Positions 61,302 to 64,000 of a DNA stretch of 64,000 bases are shown here, piece by piece; within the stretch, counting starts at the first letter, position 1; every line of letters starts with the position of its first letter. The DNA is taken from positions 62,001-126,000 of the forward strand of contig NZ_JAQQFV010000003.1 of the NCBI RefSeq assembly GCF_029675105.1, read 5' to 3'. The position numbers were made by a program, and so were the translations under genes. The notes beneath the pieces are model-generated. The model was not told the DNA's origin. It ran no database searches and worked only from the letters and a program-made list of their open reading frames with translations. Source of the stretch: Nocardia anocheti. GTDB taxonomy: Bacteria; Actinomycetota; Actinomycetes; Mycobacteriales; Mycobacteriaceae.

Positions 61302-62690
61302 ATGAACTCAGGAATCGCGGTGCTGTTACTGATCATCGGGGCTCCGCTGTTACTGCTCGCGATGGGTGTCGCCGTGCTGGCGATGCGCAACGAGCGCCAG
61401 CAACGGCTGCGCACCGATGCCGCTGTCCGGGAGCGGCTCGCCATCGAGGAGGCGCTGCTGCGGCTGGCGCAGACCACGTTGCCCGCCATCACGGACTCCG
61501 TGCGCAGACACGAGATTCCGCAGGTCGGCGTCGAGATGCCCGCCGAACTGGCGGAGACGCAGGCCGGGCAGGCGCTGCAGTGGATCGCCACCGGGCACGC
61601 CGAGGACCTGCGCGCCGTCGCCGAGGACACCAGGGCGATGGTCGAGCGCTACAGCGAACAGCGCCGCACCGCCGAGGTGCAGGCCGCCCACGAGCAGGCG
61701 GGCAACGAACTGTCGGCGGCCTCGCGCGCGGCGACCAGCGCCGCGGTGCGCTCCTTCGGCACCTCGGTGGTGAGCCTGGGCACCGACCTCGGCCAGGTGG
61801 TGAGCACCGCGCTGCGTGAGCACCGCGACGACGCGATCTACGAGACGCTGACCCGCATCGACCACACCGTGCAGCAGATGATCCGCCAGGCGCAGTCCTA
61901 TGTGATCGTCTCCGGTGGTCTGCCCGGGCGCCGGTGGCCGCAGCAGTCGCTCACCGACGTCGTCGGCGGCGCGACCGGCCGCGTCCGCGAATTCCTGCGG
62001 GTGCGTTCAGGTCAGTCCGACCGCGTGGTGATCTCGCGTGCGGTGGAACCGCTGGTGCACACCCTGGCCACCCTGCTCGACAACGCGCTGCGGTACTCGC
62101 CGCCGTCGTCGTTCGTCGAGGTCGGGTTCCAGGAGGGCCACCACGGCGTCACCGTGATCATCGACGACGCGGGCATGCGGATGAGTCCCGAGCAGCTCGA
62201 GGACGCCCGCCAGGTGCTCAGCGGCGAACGTCCCGTCGACATCCACGATCTGGGCCCCGCGCCCAAGGTCGGTTTCCCCGGTATCGCCGCGCTGGCGCGT
62301 CGCTACGGCTTCTCCGTGCACGTCGACGGACCCAATATCTTCGGCGGCATGCGGGCCATGGTGTATGTGCCCGCCGCGCTGCTGGTCTCGGGCGCGGCCC
62401 CGCGCCTGCCCGAACCGGAACTCACCGCGCCCGCGCACGTCCCGGTGCCGGTGCCCGACCTCGTCGAGCCCGAACGCGGCGCCGAGGTCCACGAGATCAC
62501 CAGCGGCGGGCTGCCCAAGCGCCGTCGCAGGCCGGTGGCCCCGGATTCGGCGGGGGCCGCCACCGAAGAAGCGGGGCAGGCTCGCCCCGAACTCGCCGCT
62601 GCCTGGCACAGCGGTTCCCGCAGCGGTCGCGCCGCTGCGGCCGAGCGAACCACGGAAGGAACAGCCGATGAGCACACCGGTGGCCGATAG
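61302..62690 (+). CDS. cvnA: Conservon histidine-kinase-like protein CvnA
   Basis: 462 aa. One N-terminal membrane helix (AVLLLIIGAPLLLLAMGVAVLA), a long helical linker, a DHp-like helix (LTRIDHTVQQMIRQAQSYVIVSG) and an HATPase domain with the N-box LATLLDNALRYSPPSSF and G-box region IDDAGMRMS. It lacks the large extracellular sensor found in many CvnA proteins. The C-terminus is Pro/Ala-rich. It overlaps cvnB by 23 nt. CvnA senses a signal and recruits CvnB-D to the membrane. Confidence 0.88.
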   Translation: MNSGIAVLLLIIGAPLLLLAMGVAVLAMRNERQQRLRTDAAVRERLAIEEALLRLAQTTLPAITDSVRRHEIPQVGVEMPAELAETQAGQALQWIATGHAEDLRAVAEDTRAMVERYSEQRRTAEVQAAHEQAGNELSAASRAATSAAVRSFGTSVVSLGTDLGQVVSTALREHRDDAIYETLTRIDHTVQQMIRQAQSYVIVSGGLPGRRWPQQSLTDVVGGATGRVREFLRVRSGQSDRVVISRAVEPLVHTLATLLDNALRYSPPSSFVEVGFQEGHHGVTVIIDDAGMRMSPEQLEDARQVLSGERPVDIHDLGPAPKVGFPGIAALARRYGFSVHVDGPNIFGGMRAMVYVPAALLVSGAAPRLPEPELTAPAHVPVPVPDLVEPERGAEVHEITSGGLPKRRRRPVAPDSAGAATEEAGQARPELAAAWHSGSRSGRAAAAERTTEGTADEHTGGR

Positions 62691-63078
62691 CACGAACCGA
62701 TTGGCGTGGCTGCTCGGGGATCTGGAGATCCCCGGCGTCCGCTTCGCGGTGCTGCTGTCCGAGGACGGACTGCGCATCGCCCACTCCCGTGGTGTGGCCA
62801 AGGACGACGCCGAGCGCTTCGCCGCGGCCGCCTCGGGCCTGCGTTCGCTCGGCAAGGCGCTCGGGGAGTTCTGCGGTGGCTCGCAGAACGCGGTGCGACA
62901 GAACATGACCGAGTACGACGAGGGCATGATCATGATCACCGCCGCCGGGACGGGCGCGCTCCTAGGCGTGGCGACCACCCTCGACGTCGACGTCGCGCTG
63001 GTCGCCCACCGGATGAACGAGCTGGCCTCGCGGGTCGGCCACGAGATCGGCAGCGCACCCCGACACGGTGGCAGGTAA
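62668..63078 (+). CDS. cvnB: Roadblock/LC7 protein CvnB
   Basis: 136 aa; ATG 62668 after GGAAGGA. Roadblock fold: LAWLLGDLEIPGVRFAVLLSEDGLRIAHSRG, then ITAAGTGALLGVATTLDVDVALVAHRM. Such proteins act as GTPase partners. Second gene of the conservon. Confidence 0.9.
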   Translation: MSTPVADSTNRLAWLLGDLEIPGVRFAVLLSEDGLRIAHSRGVAKDDAERFAAAASGLRSLGKALGEFCGGSQNAVRQNMTEYDEGMIMITAAGTGALLGVATTLDVDVALVAHRMNELASRVGHEIGSAPRHGGR

Positions 63079-63428
63079 TGACCCGCGGCAGGCGTGATCC
63101 CGACCTGGTCCGGTCCTATGTGCGGGCCGGTGGACGGGTGAAGGCGGCGCGCGAACTGGACCTGGTGACCCTGATCCGCGCGGTCGCCGACCCGCGGCCG
63201 GACCACCGGCCCGACCAGCGCCGGGTGCTGACACTGTTGAGCCGCCGTGGCGCGCTCTCCATCGCCGAACTGTCGGCCTATCTCGATCTGCCCGCCTCGG
63301 TGGTGAAGATCCTCGTGTCCGATCTGCTCGACAGCGGACACCTGCAGTGCCCCACTCCGGCCGAGGTGAAGCCGGAACTAGCGTTGATCAAGGAGGTGCT
63401 GCATGGGCTCCGTGCCCTCGCGGGCTGA
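63078..63428 (+). CDS. cvnC: DUF742 protein CvnC
   Basis: 116 aa. DLVRSYVRAGGR at the start and the winged-helix-like LSRRGALSIAELSAYLDLPASVVKILVSDLLDSG are diagnostic DUF742. ATG 63078 overlaps the cvnB stop by one base. Confidence 0.92.
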   Translation: MTRGRRDPDLVRSYVRAGGRVKAARELDLVTLIRAVADPRPDHRPDQRRVLTLLSRRGALSIAELSAYLDLPASVVKILVSDLLDSGHLQCPTPAEVKPELALIKEVLHGLRALAG

Positions 63429-64000
63429 GGTCGATTACGTCGCGGATACCGTGACGCGCTCGGTGAAGATCCTGGTGGCAGGCAATTTCGGGGTCGGCAA
63501 GACCACCTTCGTCGGGACCGTGTCCGAGATCAAGCCGCTGCGTACCGAGGAGACCATCACCGAGGCCAGCATCGGTGTCGACGACATGGCCGGGCTCGGC
63601 ACCAAGGTGCAGACCACGGTCGCGCTCGACTTCGGCAGGCTCACTCTGAATCCGCAACTGGCCCTGTACCTGTTCGGCACGCCGGGCCAGGAACGCTTCG
63701 CCCCGCTGTGGGAGGAACTGGCCCGGGGCGCGCTGGGTGCGCTGGTCCTGGTCGACACCCGACGGATCGAGAAGGCCGACGACGTGCTCTCCGCGCTCGA
63801 GCAGCGCGGGGTGCCCTACGCGGTGGCCGTCAACGAGTTCGAGGGTTTCCGTCGCTATCCGCTCGAGGAGATCCGCGAGGCGCTGGACCTGGCACCGGAG
63901 ACCCCGGTGGTCGCCGTCGACGCGCGTCGTCGCGATCACGGCCTGCGCGCGCTGATCACGCTGGCGGAGTTCCTGTTCCGCAGGCAGGAAGTGGCGGCGT
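63403..64000 (+). CDS. cvnD: Conservon GTPase CvnD (cut by window end)
   Basis: 199 codons visible, with no stop before the window end. ATG 63403 after AAGGAGG. G1/P-loop AGNFGVGKTTF, G3 FGTPGQERF and a G4-like AVNEFEG identify the small GTPase of conservons. It overlaps cvnC by 26 nt. Conservons often continue with one or two P450 genes after cvnD, which would lie outside the window. Confidence 0.92.
   Translation, partial: MGSVPSRAEVDYVADTVTRSVKILVAGNFGVGKTTFVGTVSEIKPLRTEETITEASIGVDDMAGLGTKVQTTVALDFGRLTLNPQLALYLFGTPGQERFAPLWEELARGALGALVLVDTRRIEKADDVLSALEQRGVPYAVAVNEFEGFRRYPLEEIREALDLAPETPVVAVDARRRDHGLRALITLAEFLFRRQEVAA

Overview
The window is high-GC actinobacterial DNA and most likely comes from Nocardia or a close mycolic-acid relative. 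A complete Mce-type lipid importer operon, a nocardiolactone-type beta-lactone cluster, a conservon, many fatty-acid genes, frequent GTG starts and several leaderless promoters all point that way. No rRNA, tRNA, IS element, CRISPR array or prophage is visible.

Layout. 1-5031 (minus) is a nocardiolactone-like operon (nltA-nltB-nltC-nltD and the start of a condensation-like protein). 5580-10823 holds a small orphan protein, a DUF574 methyltransferase and three cytochromes P450; the third P450 has lost the ExxR motif, as in the conservon-associated CYP157 family. 10898-14018 is a divergent pair: an APH(6)-like kinase and a DUF4132 protein. 14263-19898 is a beta-oxidation operon (SCP2-type thiolase, SRPBCC, MaoC hydratase, SDR, fused FadE). 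A TetR gene and two alpha/beta hydrolases follow (20036-23282).

23272-48603 is the most interesting region. A catabolic operon (FMN oxidoreductase, enoyl-CoA hydratase/isomerase, FadD) diverges from aldehyde dehydrogenase plus acyl-CoA dehydrogenase. Next is a tandem-TetR (Mce3R-like) gene at the tail of a complete mce operon that also carries two tiny membrane proteins at its head. Beyond lie a thiolase, an adenylating enzyme with a shortened C-terminus, three DUF2236 proteins, and a Tat-exported latex-clearing protein (Lcp, rubber oxygenase) with a small secreted partner. A 19-bp NON-palindromic motif, GAGAATNNNNNKTAACWTA, occurs about ten times in this region, in every promoter area of these genes. 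I infer one regulon in which Lcp cleaves polyisoprene outside the cell, Mce imports the oligo-isoprenoid products, and the aldehyde dehydrogenase, FadD, FadE, isomerase and thiolase degrade them. Control would be by the tandem TetR. This is a hypothesis built from sequence, not a demonstrated function.

48604-61007 is mixed housekeeping and accessory sequence: a membrane protein with a PF10118 di-metal protein and its divergent TetR, an enoyl-CoA hydratase, a DGPF/YCII protein with an ECF42-type sigma factor, an F420-type oxidoreductase, two MFS transporters, a deaminase, a LysR/DHDPS-like divergent pair and a second SRPBCC protein. 61302-64000 is a conservon (cvnA-cvnB-cvnC-cvnD), cut by the window end.
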